From: Spirosoma sp. KUDC1026
GTDB taxonomy: Bacteria; Bacteroidota; Bacteroidia; Cytophagales; Spirosomataceae
Assembly: GCF_013375035.1 (NCBI RefSeq)
Contig: NZ_CP056032.1
Coordinates: forward strand, 4,896,001-4,960,000
DNA: 64,000 bases
Direction: 5' to 3'
Numbering within the stretch: the first letter of the stretch is position 1; each line of letters begins with the position of its first letter. A program made the translations under genes and the position numbers. Below the pieces are notes generated by a model. That model saw only the letters and a program-made list of their open reading frames with translations. It was not told the DNA's origin and ran no database searches. Positions 52,056 to 59,978 of this stretch are shown here, piece by piece.

Positions 52056-52472
52056 ATGTTTAACGTACTGTCCGACATCAACTGGCTTAGTGTCCTGGCC
52101 GCTTTTGTTCCTTATTTTCTGCTGGGTTCTCTGTGGTATATGCTCCTTTTCCCGAAACCCTACCGTATTTCCCTGGGCCGGGACGCGAATGAGCCCCAAA
52201 GCCTGAACCCGCTCTACATTGTTGGACCGGCCGTCTGCGCGTTGATCATAACCGTAACCTGTGCCGTTCTTTTGCAGGCGTTGAACGTAACGTCTTACGC
52301 CAACGCCTTGCAGTTTACGTTGATCGTCGGTCTTGGCTACTTGTTCGCCAACACCGTCAACATCGCTATCAATCCCAACATCCCCCGGCCTTTCCTGTAC
52401 GGCCTGATAACGGGTAGTTATCACCTGGTTGGGATGGCCCTTGTCAATATGATTCTGGTCGCGATGCGTTAG
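52056..52472 (+). CDS. DUF1761 membrane protein
   Basis: 138 residues from ATG 52056, with four membrane segments. INWLSVLAAFVPYFLLGSLW and FANTVNIAINPN match the DUF1761 family. Function unknown; it may be controlled by the WYL regulator upstream. Confidence 0.85.
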   Translation: MFNVLSDINWLSVLAAFVPYFLLGSLWYMLLFPKPYRISLGRDANEPQSLNPLYIVGPAVCALIITVTCAVLLQALNVTSYANALQFTLIVGLGYLFANTVNIAINPNIPRPFLYGLITGSYHLVGMALVNMILVAMR

Positions 52473-52536
52473 TAGTTGATGTAACATTTATTTTCTGTCA
52501 TCTGCTGTACAAAAACCATTATCCTCATTTTCGTTT

Positions 52537-53226
52537 ATGTCAGTTACGTTCGGCACGTCGAAACTAACACAACAACAAATGGCTGATCAGGAGATCGAAA
52601 CGTTCTGTCCCACAAACCGGCAGCAATGGCGGGAATGGCTTAATGAGCACCACGCCACAAAGCAATTTATTTGGCTCGTTTACCACAAGAAGAACTCTGC
52701 TGTTACAGGGATCACCTACAGCGAAGCCGTTGAGGAAGCGCTTTGCTTTGGCTGGATTGACAGCACGGTAAAACCCATCGATGCGGAACGGTATCGGCAG
52801 TTTTTTAGTCGGCGCAAACCCGTCAGTACGTGGTCGAAGGTCAACAAGGAACGTATTCAGCGACTGGTTGATAACGGCCTGATGACGAAAGCTGGTTTTG
52901 ACAGCCTTGATACTGCCAGGCGAAATGGCTCGTGGACAATTCTGGATGAGGTGGAAGCGCTGGTACTTCCCGCCGACCTGGCCGACGCGTTTCGGACAAG
53001 GCCGAGCGCCGAACGTTATTTTTCGAGCTTATGCCGGTCTGACAGACGGAATCTGCTACAATGGCTGGTGCTGGCTAAGCGGCCGGAGACCCGGCAAAAG
53101 CGAATTGCTGATCTCGTTGAAGCCGCTGATCAGAACCAGAAGCCCAAAAACTTTCTGTGGACGAAGAAACGATCCACCGCCGATGAGAAGGAGACGTCTC
53201 AGAGCGCGACTACTGATCGATCGTAA
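52537..53226 (+). CDS. YdeI/OmpD-associated family protein
   Basis: 229 residues (ATG 52579 is a possible shorter start). FCPTNRQQWREWLNEHH, ALCFGWIDSTVKPID, FSRRKPVSTWSKVNKERI and the basic end are the YdeI family pattern. In some bacteria these are linked to peptide resistance. A cytoplasmic protein with no signal. Confidence 0.85.
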   Translation: MSVTFGTSKLTQQQMADQEIETFCPTNRQQWREWLNEHHATKQFIWLVYHKKNSAVTGITYSEAVEEALCFGWIDSTVKPIDAERYRQFFSRRKPVSTWSKVNKERIQRLVDNGLMTKAGFDSLDTARRNGSWTILDEVEALVLPADLADAFRTRPSAERYFSSLCRSDRRNLLQWLVLAKRPETRQKRIADLVEAADQNQKPKNFLWTKKRSTADEKETSQSATTDRS

Positions 53227-53324
53227 CTACCTGAATGGCTCCAGTTGCTCCTAATTGCCCCTCTTTGTCTGGAGTGTGTGCACTTTGTATTGCCTGCCAC
53301 CCTTTACCAACAGGTTAGTAAAAA

Positions 53325-53390
53325 CCAGGAGGACGACCTCCCCCAGAGCGGGAAGCGCATTCGGGACGGCCCGGTTACTCTAAAACCGTC
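53325..53390 (+). promoter_or_regulatory. Putative guanidine-II (mini-ykkC) riboswitch
   Basis: Two hairpins each close on an ACGR tetraloop: GGAGG-ACGA-CCTCC (53328-53341) and CGGG-ACGG-CCCG (53362-53373), the defining structure of the guanidine-II class. A third pair CGGTT (53372-53376) / AACCG (53384-53388) shares bases with the second stem and could be the alternative fold. The ATG of a guanidinium exporter is seven bases further. Confidence 0.78.
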
Positions 53391-53396
53391 TTGGTC

Positions 53397-53717
53397 ATGT
53401 CCTGGGTTTATTTAGTTTTCGCGGGTCTGTTAGAAGTCGTCTGGGCCTACTTTATGAAGCAGTCGGAAGGCTTCACCCGGCTCGTCCCCTCCCTCATCAC
53501 CGTTGTTGCCATGATGGCCAGCTTTGGTTTGCTGGCTTTGGCGATGCGAACCCTGCCGCTGGGCACATCTTACGTTATCTGGACGGGCATTGGTGCCGTA
53601 GGTGCCTTTATTGTCGGCATTCTTCTGCTTGGCGAGCCGATTAACGCGACTCGGTTTCTGGCCGCTCTTTTGATTGTCGCGGGCCTTATTCTGATGAAGG
53701 TTTCGTCGGGTCAGTAG
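53397..53717 (+). CDS. gdx: Guanidinium exporter Gdx (SMR family, formerly SugE)
   Basis: 106 residues, four membrane helices. The opening [20 protein letters not shown] has the essential Glu13, and [19 protein letters not shown] plus [10 protein letters not shown] follow E. coli Gdx nearly residue by residue (family knowledge). SMR dimers exchange guanidinium for protons. As one gene, it would form a homodimer. The riboswitch immediately upstream supports guanidine as substrate. ATG 53397 is used because the ATG at 53391 reading is not present and the family begins MSW. Confidence 0.9.
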   Translation: MSWVYLVFAGLLEVVWAYFMKQSEGFTRLVPSLITVVAMMASFGLLALAMRTLPLGTSYVIWTGIGAVGAFIVGILLLGEPINATRFLAALLIVAGLILMKVSSGQ

Positions 53718-53876
53718 GTCAGGCTGATCACCGAATCTTTGCGGACAGCTTCTCCCCTCCCACTTTCCTCGTAATTTAGCGGGGGTAAAACCATCGCACT
53801 GCGCGAACTAACGCGCCGGTGTTTATTCAAGGTTCAGCAGAAATAGCATCTGGCTGTAAGACACTAACGTAGTAAT

Positions 53877-54455
53877 ATGACAACATCCGCAGACACAATC
53901 ACCGAACTTATCAAAACCCGCCGGAGTATTTTTCCACCTAGCTACACCGATCAGGAAATTCCGCGTGAGCTAATTGAAGAGGTACTCGAAAGCGCTAACT
54001 ACGCGCCGACGCACCGCCTGACTCAGCCCTGGCGCTTCACTGTTTTCCGGGGTGAAGGTCTACAGAAACTGGCCGATTTCTTCGGCGATGCCTACAAAGC
54101 GCAAACGGCGCCAGAAGCCTATTCGGAAGCGAAATACGAAGGTGTACGGACCAAAGTGCTGAAATCGGCCTGTGTCATGGCCATCATCATGGACGTACAC
54201 AGCGACAAAGTGCCGGAATGGGAAGAAGTAGCCGCCGTAGCCTGCGCCGTGCAGAACATGTGGCTCACGACAACGGCCCTGGGGATTGGTTCCTACTGGA
54301 GTTCGCCAAGCAGCCCGGCTCGACTACACGAGTTCCTGGGCCTCAACGACAATCAAAAATGTCTGGGATTCTTCTACATGGGCTATCATAACGCCGAGCC
54401 TAAGCCCGCCATCCGCAAACCCATCGAAGAAAAAGTAAACTGGGTCGAAGCGTAA
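53877..54455 (+). CDS. Nitroreductase family protein
   Basis: 192 residues. TITELIKTRRSIFP (FMN phosphate-binding arginines), VLESANYAPTHRLTQPWRF and ALGIGSYWSSP are typical of the small FMN nitroreductases of the YdjA type. It reduces nitro or quinone compounds with NAD(P)H; the natural substrate is unknown. A palindromic repeat follows. Confidence 0.88.
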   Translation: MTTSADTITELIKTRRSIFPPSYTDQEIPRELIEEVLESANYAPTHRLTQPWRFTVFRGEGLQKLADFFGDAYKAQTAPEAYSEAKYEGVRTKVLKSACVMAIIMDVHSDKVPEWEEVAAVACAVQNMWLTTTALGIGSYWSSPSSPARLHEFLGLNDNQKCLGFFYMGYHNAEPKPAIRKPIEEKVNWVEA

Positions 54456-54466
54456 TTCTTTTCACT

Positions 54467-54559
54467 TTTTTGTCATCCCGACCTCAGGAGGGATCTTCGC
54501 TAGCTGGCTTTTTTGACTACTCTTACCGAAGATCCTTCCTGACGTCGGGATGACAAAAA
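54467..54559. repeat. Palindromic repeat family 1, copy 2
   Basis: Arms 54467-54498 and 54528-54559 pair with two mismatches around a 29-nt loop. Arm sequence TGTCATCCCGACC and AGGAGGGATCTTC is shared with 11145-11233. The loop resembles the reverse complement of the other loop, so this copy is inverted. Confidence 0.9.
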
Positions 54560-54581
54560 CAAAGTAGAATACGTAACGACT

Positions 54582-55769
54582 TTATTTAACCCGCTGGTAA
54601 TAAACCAGCTTATGTTCCGGCAATAGATCGGGGTGCAGAATTTTGATCAGATCGGCGAGGACAAGGTGGGCGTTGACAGCGCCCGATTCCCAGTAGTCGT
54701 TGGCCCCCTGTTTGTTCACGCGTTTGTTGTAGTTAAATACCTGCCCCGTTTTGAACGCTTTGAAATCGCCGTAGCGAACGTCCTGCGCCACGATATCCCC
54801 TTTGGTGATAGCTGTACCTACATTCACCCAATAATCGGCGGTGAGAGCGACAGGATAAACGGCTTCAAAACTCAGACCAAGTCCCCCCTGCCCTTTCGTG
54901 TCGTTCCAGTGATACGTACTGCCCGCATCCCGGAAAAATTGCGCCATGTAACTGTCGCCGTAGGGCACAAACCAGGCATCCTTATAGCTCATACCCGCAA
55001 TCAGACTGGGTTTTTTCGGTACGTTCTTCGTCATCGCCGTTAGCCGATTATACTCCGTTTCGACTTCGGTAAACTTCTGATTGACCAGCGCTTCTTTATC
55101 CAGCAGCACAGCCACCAGCTTGACCCACTCCGCCCGGCCCAGCGGGGTCGTTTCCAGCCATTCGGAGTTGATTAGCACCGGCACACCCGCCCGGGTTAAT
55201 GTCTGGTACCGATTGAGCTGCGCTGTGGGGCTTCCCGATACCATTAACAGGTCCGGGTGCATGGCGATCAAGGCTTCTTCATTGAGCGTCTGATCGCCAC
55301 CAACCTCCTTGATTTTCCCTTCAGCCGCCCGCTTCGTCACCTGGGGCGACGAAATATACGTCGCGTTATCGACGCCGACCAATACGTTCTCGGCGTTCAG
55401 GAAACTGAGTAAACCAATGTGCATCGATGACAACGTAACAAGGCTCCGAATGGGCGTTTCGATCACCTGACCAACTGGCAGATTCGTCGGTTTGGCGGCT
55501 CCCCGGGGAATCAGTACGTACGTAGCCGTGTCTTTGTCGGCGGCCGACGAGTTGAAAATACGAACCCGTTTGTACCCAGGCAGGTACTCAACCGAAAAGC
55601 CTTTGGCGTGTCGGATGGAAACTTGTCCCGTCGACGGACTCGCTTGGCGGCTGTCGGTTACCCGTGTTTGTTCAGTTGTCTGGCGGGAGCGGCAGTGCGT
55701 GAGCAAAAAGGACAACACGAACAGGGGCAGCCACATAGCGCGGAGAGACGGGAAAAATTTGGTAGGCAT
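54582..55769 (-). CDS. ABC transporter substrate-binding lipoprotein, Fe-siderophore/B12 type
   Basis: 395 residues from ATG 55767-55769; lipobox SFLLTHC. LSSMHIGLLSFLNAENVLVG, then EALIAMHPDLLMVSG and GVPVLINSEWLETTPLGRAEW follow the BtuF/FecB-like fold. No permease or ATPase gene adjoins it. It diverges from the thiamin operon and has its own -7 box. Confidence 0.87.
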   Translation of the reverse strand: MPTKFFPSLRAMWLPLFVLSFLLTHCRSRQTTEQTRVTDSRQASPSTGQVSIRHAKGFSVEYLPGYKRVRIFNSSAADKDTATYVLIPRGAAKPTNLPVGQVIETPIRSLVTLSSMHIGLLSFLNAENVLVGVDNATYISSPQVTKRAAEGKIKEVGGDQTLNEEALIAMHPDLLMVSGSPTAQLNRYQTLTRAGVPVLINSEWLETTPLGRAEWVKLVAVLLDKEALVNQKFTEVETEYNRLTAMTKNVPKKPSLIAGMSYKDAWFVPYGDSYMAQFFRDAGSTYHWNDTKGQGGLGLSFEAVYPVALTADYWVNVGTAITKGDIVAQDVRYGDFKAFKTGQVFNYNKRVNKQGANDYWESGAVNAHLVLADLIKILHPDLLPEHKLVYYQRVK

Positions 55770-55776
55770 AGCGTGC

Positions 55777-55784
55777 CAAAGGTA
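55777..55784 (-). promoter_or_regulatory. -7 box TACCTTTG for the binding-protein gene
   Basis: Minus-strand TACCTTTG (CAAAGGTA on plus) ends seven bases before the ATG at 55769. Confidence 0.55.
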
Positions 55785-55848
55785 ACAGGATTGAGCCAAT
55801 GCTTCTCTTCTGGCCAAGAGCAGGTTGATCGGTTGTCAAAAATTCACG

Positions 55849-55856
55849 TACCTTTA
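55849..55856 (+). promoter_or_regulatory. Near-consensus -7 box TACCTTTA before the TPP riboswitch
   Basis: One mismatch to TAnnTTTG. A start site a few bases downstream fits the first pairing base of the riboswitch at about 55863. Confidence 0.45.
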
Positions 55857-55862
55857 CCGCAC

Positions 55863-55949
55863 AACTTTAGGGGTGTCGATCTGCAAACGGATCGACTGAG
55901 ACAATACCCTTATTACCTGATGCAGTTCGTACTGCCGTAGGGAAAAGTT
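55863..55949 (+). promoter_or_regulatory. TPP riboswitch (THI element)
   Basis: Conserved blocks in order: AACTTTAGGGGTG, CTGAGA (55896-55901), ACCC, ACCTGATGCAG, and CGTAGGGAAAAGTT. The AACTTT / AAAGTT ends form P1. It precedes thiM, as expected for control of thiamin genes by thiamin pyrophosphate. A pyrimidine-rich leader of 76 nt with short dyads follows as the expression platform. Confidence 0.92.
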
Positions 55950-56025
55950 AGCTCCGCTTGCTGCTCTGCCAGACTGCGGTCTTTTCTCCCCCTGAGGTTG
56001 CATTTTCTCTGTTAACGCAACCCGT

Positions 56026-56832
56026 ATGACCGCAACACCCCAATCCATCTGGAACGACGTTGAGCAGATTCGCTCGCAGTCGCCCCTCGTACAAAGCATC
56101 ACCAATTTTGTTGTCATGAACAACACAGCCAACGCCCTGCTGGCGCTGGGAGCCTCTCCGGCTATGGTGCACGCCGAAGAAGAAGTAGCTGATTTCGTTA
56201 CCATTGCCAGCGCGCTGGTGGTCAACATCGGCACACTGGACCAGAATTTCGTCGCAGGCATGCGCCAGGCCGTCCACGTAGCCCGAAATCTGGGCAAACC
56301 CATTGTTTTTGACCCCGTTGGCGTGGGTGCTACGCCCTACCGCAACCAGATCAGCCGGGAACTACTGGACCTGGCCCCGCCTACTGTGATCCGGGGGAAT
56401 GCGTCGGAGATTATGGCGCTGGCTGGCCTGAACGCCCGGACCAAAGGAGTCGACAGCGTACATGGCTCATCGGCAGCACTCGACAGCGCCCTCCAACTGA
56501 ACGCCGAACTGGGCAGCGTTGTGGTCGTGAGTGGAGCCGAGGATTATATCGTCAGCGCTGATCAGGTTGCGACCGTCGCCAATGGTCACCCCATGATGAC
56601 CAAGGTAACGGGCATGGGCTGTACCGCTACGGCACTAATCGGCGCATTTGTCGCCGTCAACACCAACTCTTTCCAGGCGGCCGTACACAGCATGGCCGTG
56701 ATGGGACTGGCGGGAGAATTGGCCGCTCGTCGGTCGCCCGGCCCCGGTAGTCTGCAACTCAATTTTCTGGATGCGCTCTACCAACTGACTGCGCAGGACG
56801 TAGCGGCACACCTCAAACTGGGACAGCTGTGA
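56026..56832 (+). CDS. thiM: Hydroxyethylthiazole kinase
   Basis: 268 residues. PLVQSITNFVVMNNTANALLALGASPAM is split here as SITNFVVMNNTANALLALG and is the substrate site; FDPVGVGATPYR and RGNASEIMAL follow, with the ATP and catalytic Cys loop TGMGCTATALIGAF. It phosphorylates the thiazole moiety for thiamin salvage. First gene behind the TPP riboswitch; its TGA overlaps the GTG start of thiE. Confidence 0.95.
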   Translation: MTATPQSIWNDVEQIRSQSPLVQSITNFVVMNNTANALLALGASPAMVHAEEEVADFVTIASALVVNIGTLDQNFVAGMRQAVHVARNLGKPIVFDPVGVGATPYRNQISRELLDLAPPTVIRGNASEIMALAGLNARTKGVDSVHGSSAALDSALQLNAELGSVVVVSGAEDYIVSADQVATVANGHPMMTKVTGMGCTATALIGAFVAVNTNSFQAAVHSMAVMGLAGELAARRSPGPGSLQLNFLDALYQLTAQDVAAHLKLGQL

Positions 56833-57500
56833 GCACAACCAACCGCGTGTATCTGGTCACCGACAGCGACATCAGCCAGCGGGCGGGCCATACGGTACCA
56901 TTTGTGGTGGAAGAAGCCTGCCGGGCGGGTATCCGCTGGGTACAGCTCCGCGAAAAAACGATGTCAACTCGTTCATTTGTCGAACTGGGTCTTACGTTCA
57001 AAACCATTACGCAGCGCTACGGTGCCCGACTGATCGTCAACGACCGCATCGACGTAGCACTGGCCATCGATGCTAACGGTGTGCACATCGGTCAGGACGA
57101 CATGCCCTACCCGCTGGTTCGTAAGCTCCTCGGCCCGGACAAGCTTATTGGTCTGTCGGTCAACAACATGATCGAGCTGCTGGCTTCTCAGGCATACGCC
57201 GACATCGACTACCTGGGCGTGGCGGCCATTTTCGCTACGCCCACTAAACTCGACACCGTCAGCGAACTCGGTGCGCTGGGGTTAAGGGACATCTGCTTAA
57301 AAACCCACCTGCCGACTTTTGCCATCGGTGGTATCAACGCTACGAACCTTCAGTCCATTGGGCAAACGGGCGTAACGGGGGTGGCTGTCGTGTCCGCTAT
57401 TTGTGGGCATCCGTCGCCCTACGACGCGGCTCGTCAACTCATTCAACTCGCTCAATCTTATGAAAACATACACCCGGGTTCTGACAATTGCCGGCTCTGA
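56829..57500 (+). CDS. thiE: Thiamine-phosphate synthase
   Basis: 223 residues with a GTG start overlapping the thiM stop by four bases. RWVQLREKTMSTRSF, LIVNDRIDVALAIDANGVHI, GQDDMP and the phosphate site FAIGGINATNL match ThiE, which joins HMP-PP and thiazole phosphate. An unusual start codon is supported by the overlap and by VYLVTDSDI near the N-terminus. Confidence 0.94.
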   Translation: MSTTNRVYLVTDSDISQRAGHTVPFVVEEACRAGIRWVQLREKTMSTRSFVELGLTFKTITQRYGARLIVNDRIDVALAIDANGVHIGQDDMPYPLVRKLLGPDKLIGLSVNNMIELLASQAYADIDYLGVAAIFATPTKLDTVSELGALGLRDICLKTHLPTFAIGGINATNLQSIGQTGVTGVAVVSAICGHPSPYDAARQLIQLAQSYENIHPGSDNCRL

Positions 57501-58266
57501 CAGCGGTGGTGGCGCTGGCATCCAGGCCGACCTGAAAACGATTTCGGCGCTGGGCTGCTACGGGCTGTCGGTTATTACGGCCCTCACGGCGCAAAACACA
57601 CTGGGCGTTACGGCCATTCACCCCGTCCCGCCCGCTTTTGTGGCCGAACAGATCAAAGTTGTCCTGAGTGACATTGGTACCAACGCGGTCAAGATCGGTA
57701 TGCTGCACTCACCCGACATTATCCGAACCATCGCCGATACGTTGACCGCCTTCGACGTGTACACCATCGTCATCGACCCGGTCATGGTGGCTACCAGTGG
57801 CGATAAACTCCTGCAGGACGAGGCCATCGACGCGCTCAAAACCTACCTACTGCCCATGGCAACGGTGATAACGCCTAACCTGCCCGAAGCGGGTGTTTTG
57901 CTGAGACGTACGCTTGAGACCTTTGACGATTTACGACAGGCAGCCAATGACCTAAGCAGTCAGTACCCCGGTGCGGTACTCGTGAAAGGAGGGCACCTAC
58001 TGGACGGGGACAGCACGGACATCCTTTGCCCGTCGCCGGGCGAACAAATCCTATTCCCGACGCAACGTATCGTTACGCCCAACTCACACGGCACAGGCTG
58101 TACGCTCTCGTCGGCCATTGCGGCCGGATTGGCAAAGGGCCTGCCCCTGCATGACGCAGTTGATCAAGCCAAAACGTACCTCACCGGTACGTTACAGGCG
58201 GGGGCAGCCTACAAACTCGGCCACGGTCACGGCCCCGTTCATCATTTCTTTTCCAACTGGCAGTAA
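57460..58266 (+). CDS. thiD: Hydroxymethylpyrimidine/phosphomethylpyrimidine kinase
   Basis: 268 residues from ATG 57460, 41 bases inside the thiE gene. LTIAGSDSGGGAGIQADLKT is the substrate-binding opening, VIDPVMVATSGDKLL and NSHGTGCTLSSAIAAGLAKG complete the ribokinase-like site. It makes HMP-PP for ThiE. Confidence 0.95.
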   Translation: MKTYTRVLTIAGSDSGGGAGIQADLKTISALGCYGLSVITALTAQNTLGVTAIHPVPPAFVAEQIKVVLSDIGTNAVKIGMLHSPDIIRTIADTLTAFDVYTIVIDPVMVATSGDKLLQDEAIDALKTYLLPMATVITPNLPEAGVLLRRTLETFDDLRQAANDLSSQYPGAVLVKGGHLLDGDSTDILCPSPGEQILFPTQRIVTPNSHGTGCTLSSAIAAGLAKGLPLHDAVDQAKTYLTGTLQAGAAYKLGHGHGPVHHFFSNWQ

Positions 58267-58274
58267 ACTCTCTT

Positions 58275-58925
58275 ATGCGCTTCACCGATCAACTCTGGCA
58301 GCAGATTACGCCCCTGTACGAAACCATTCTTTCCCACGGCTTTGTGCAGGAACTGGCCGCCGGTACGTTACCCGCTACTAAATTTCAGTATTACATCCAG
58401 CAGGACGCCCTTTACCTGACTGATTTCAGTCGGGCACTAGCGCAACTGGCCGTCAAAGCCACGGCACCCGCCGATATTCTGCAATTCACCGAGTTTGCCA
58501 CTAACGCTATCCGGGTGGAGCGGATACTGCACGAAAAGTATTTTGCGCTCTACGATATCCAGCCGGAGACCAGCAAGAAACCAGCCTGCTTTGCCTACAC
58601 CAATTTTCTGCTCGCGACAGCGGCTACCCAGTCGCTGGCGGTGGGCGTGGCAGCCGTGCTCCCCTGCTTTTGGATTTACCGCGAGGTAGGCAAGTCCATC
58701 TATGCCCAGGCCAGTCCTCAGAACCCCTACCAGGCCTGGATCGACACGTACGCCGGTGACGACTTCGACTGGGTCGTCAGCCAAATGCTCGCCCTCACCG
58801 ACCAGCTTGCCGAATCGGCCAGCCCCACCGAGCGCGACCAAATGAAGGCCGCTTTCATGCAGTCAAGCCGCCTGGAATGGTACTTCTGGAACGACGCGTA
58901 TCAGTTAGAAGAGTGGCAGGTGTAA
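58275..58925 (+). CDS. tenA: TenA family aminopyrimidine aminohydrolase (thiaminase II)
   Basis: 216 residues. YIQQDALYLTDFSRAL includes the active-site Asp, and Cys131 in AVLPCFWIYREVGK is the nucleophile. TenA recovers the pyrimidine part from damaged thiamin, fitting a salvage operon. It starts eight bases after thiD and is the last gene before the AT-rich tail. Confidence 0.93.
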   Translation: MRFTDQLWQQITPLYETILSHGFVQELAAGTLPATKFQYYIQQDALYLTDFSRALAQLAVKATAPADILQFTEFATNAIRVERILHEKYFALYDIQPETSKKPACFAYTNFLLATAATQSLAVGVAAVLPCFWIYREVGKSIYAQASPQNPYQAWIDTYAGDDFDWVVSQMLALTDQLAESASPTERDQMKAAFMQSSRLEWYFWNDAYQLEEWQV

Positions 58926-59268
58926 GCACTACCATACAATAAACACAACGGTGGCTTTCTGGCTACGCCCTTATCTTGCGTAGCGTGCTAGCCGGGGCTG
59001 TTTTTGAGACACAGCTTCCGGCGTCTTGACGAGGACTATTGAGTGGTTTTGCGTATAATTATATGCTGGGAGATTTCCTAAAGCAGTTGCTCATTTGCTG
59101 GCGTTGGGGCGCCAAGCCGCACGTCCCGAAAAGCAGCTTCCGGTTTGCCATTTTCAGGTTTCAAGTGGTAACACAGACACCCCGGTTGGGCGGGTCTGGG
59201 GCTTCAAATTCGGGCTTTTGGCTAACAAGATAATTGCCCCTTTTAGGTTAACTTATTAGAAATCAAGT
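58926..59268. repeat. Spacer A of the accessory tail
   Basis: 343 bp without a credible gene. The right half shares with spacer B the blocks CGGTTTGCCA, ACACAG, CCCCGGTTGG, GGGCTTC and a final ACAAG (about 59145-59229 versus 59891-59979). It marks the left limit of the AT-rich region. Confidence 0.55.
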
Positions 59269-59622
59269 ATGAAACGTACATTAGTTCGCTTATCACTTAT
59301 TTCACTTTTTATAAGCATCTGCTTATCTGCTTGTGTCACTTCCCAAACGAAGTCAATTGCTCAAGTTAGCGGAGATTTACCGGCTGATACGTCTTCGCTT
59401 AGGGTTTTCCTTTTAGAAAAGGAAAACCCTCAAGACATCGAGCAATTAGGTGTTGTCGCTTTGTCAGTCAATAGCAGGCCTACGTTAAATACAGATGAGG
59501 AAGTAAAATTACAACTTCGCAAAGAGTGCCAACGATTAGGTGCTAATGGGGCTTATCGGATTAGTGATGGCACTTACTATCCGTTGGTTGTGAGCTATTT
59601 GGTTTTCAAATATAAGAAGTAG
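59269..59622 (+). CDS. Small lipoprotein
   Basis: 117 residues with lipobox CLSAC. The mature part has LRVFLLEKENPQDIEQLGVV and LRKECQRLGANGAYRISDG, a layout reminiscent of small outer-membrane lipoproteins of the RcsF type, but without enough identity to name. AT-richer than genes to the left. Function unknown. Confidence 0.7.
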   Translation: MKRTLVRLSLISLFISICLSACVTSQTKSIAQVSGDLPADTSSLRVFLLEKENPQDIEQLGVVALSVNSRPTLNTDEEVKLQLRKECQRLGANGAYRISDGTYYPLVVSYLVFKYKK

Positions 59623-59978
59623 CGAAAGTACGTTTGTGGTCGTTCTGCGCGGGGGTAGCTTTTGGGTAACAGGGAGCACATCCCGAGGGAGGGTATCCAT
59701 CCCAACTGAACAAGAATGTGAAGGTTGAGCTATCTTACACACCATCCCCTGGGTCGTTGGGTTGTCCCAATAGTCAATAACGTAGTAGCAGGCTTCCGTG
59801 TGACGGCTTCCAAGTCTTTAATAAGGCCGTTTCGGCTCATTGGCCGGCTCCGACCGACGAGAAACGCCCCCGGTTAGATAAGCTGAAAATTCGGGTTTGC
59901 CACGTAGTTTGAGACACAGGAAATACCCCGGTTGGCAAGCCGGGCTTTGGGCTTCCATTTCTGACTCTCGACTGACAA
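59623..59978. repeat. Spacer B of the accessory tail
   Basis: No gene. Block 59682-59727 and block 59746-59803 are both related to spacer C (61227-61272 and 61313-61369), including CCCGAGGGAGG, GTTGG...CCAA and AACGTAG. Its right end is related to spacer A. The GTTGGG / CCCAA part can fold as a hairpin. Confidence 0.65.

Noticed and set aside
59039..59233. 64-codon open frame in spacer A
   Set aside because: Runs through the conserved spacer blocks and has no coding pattern.
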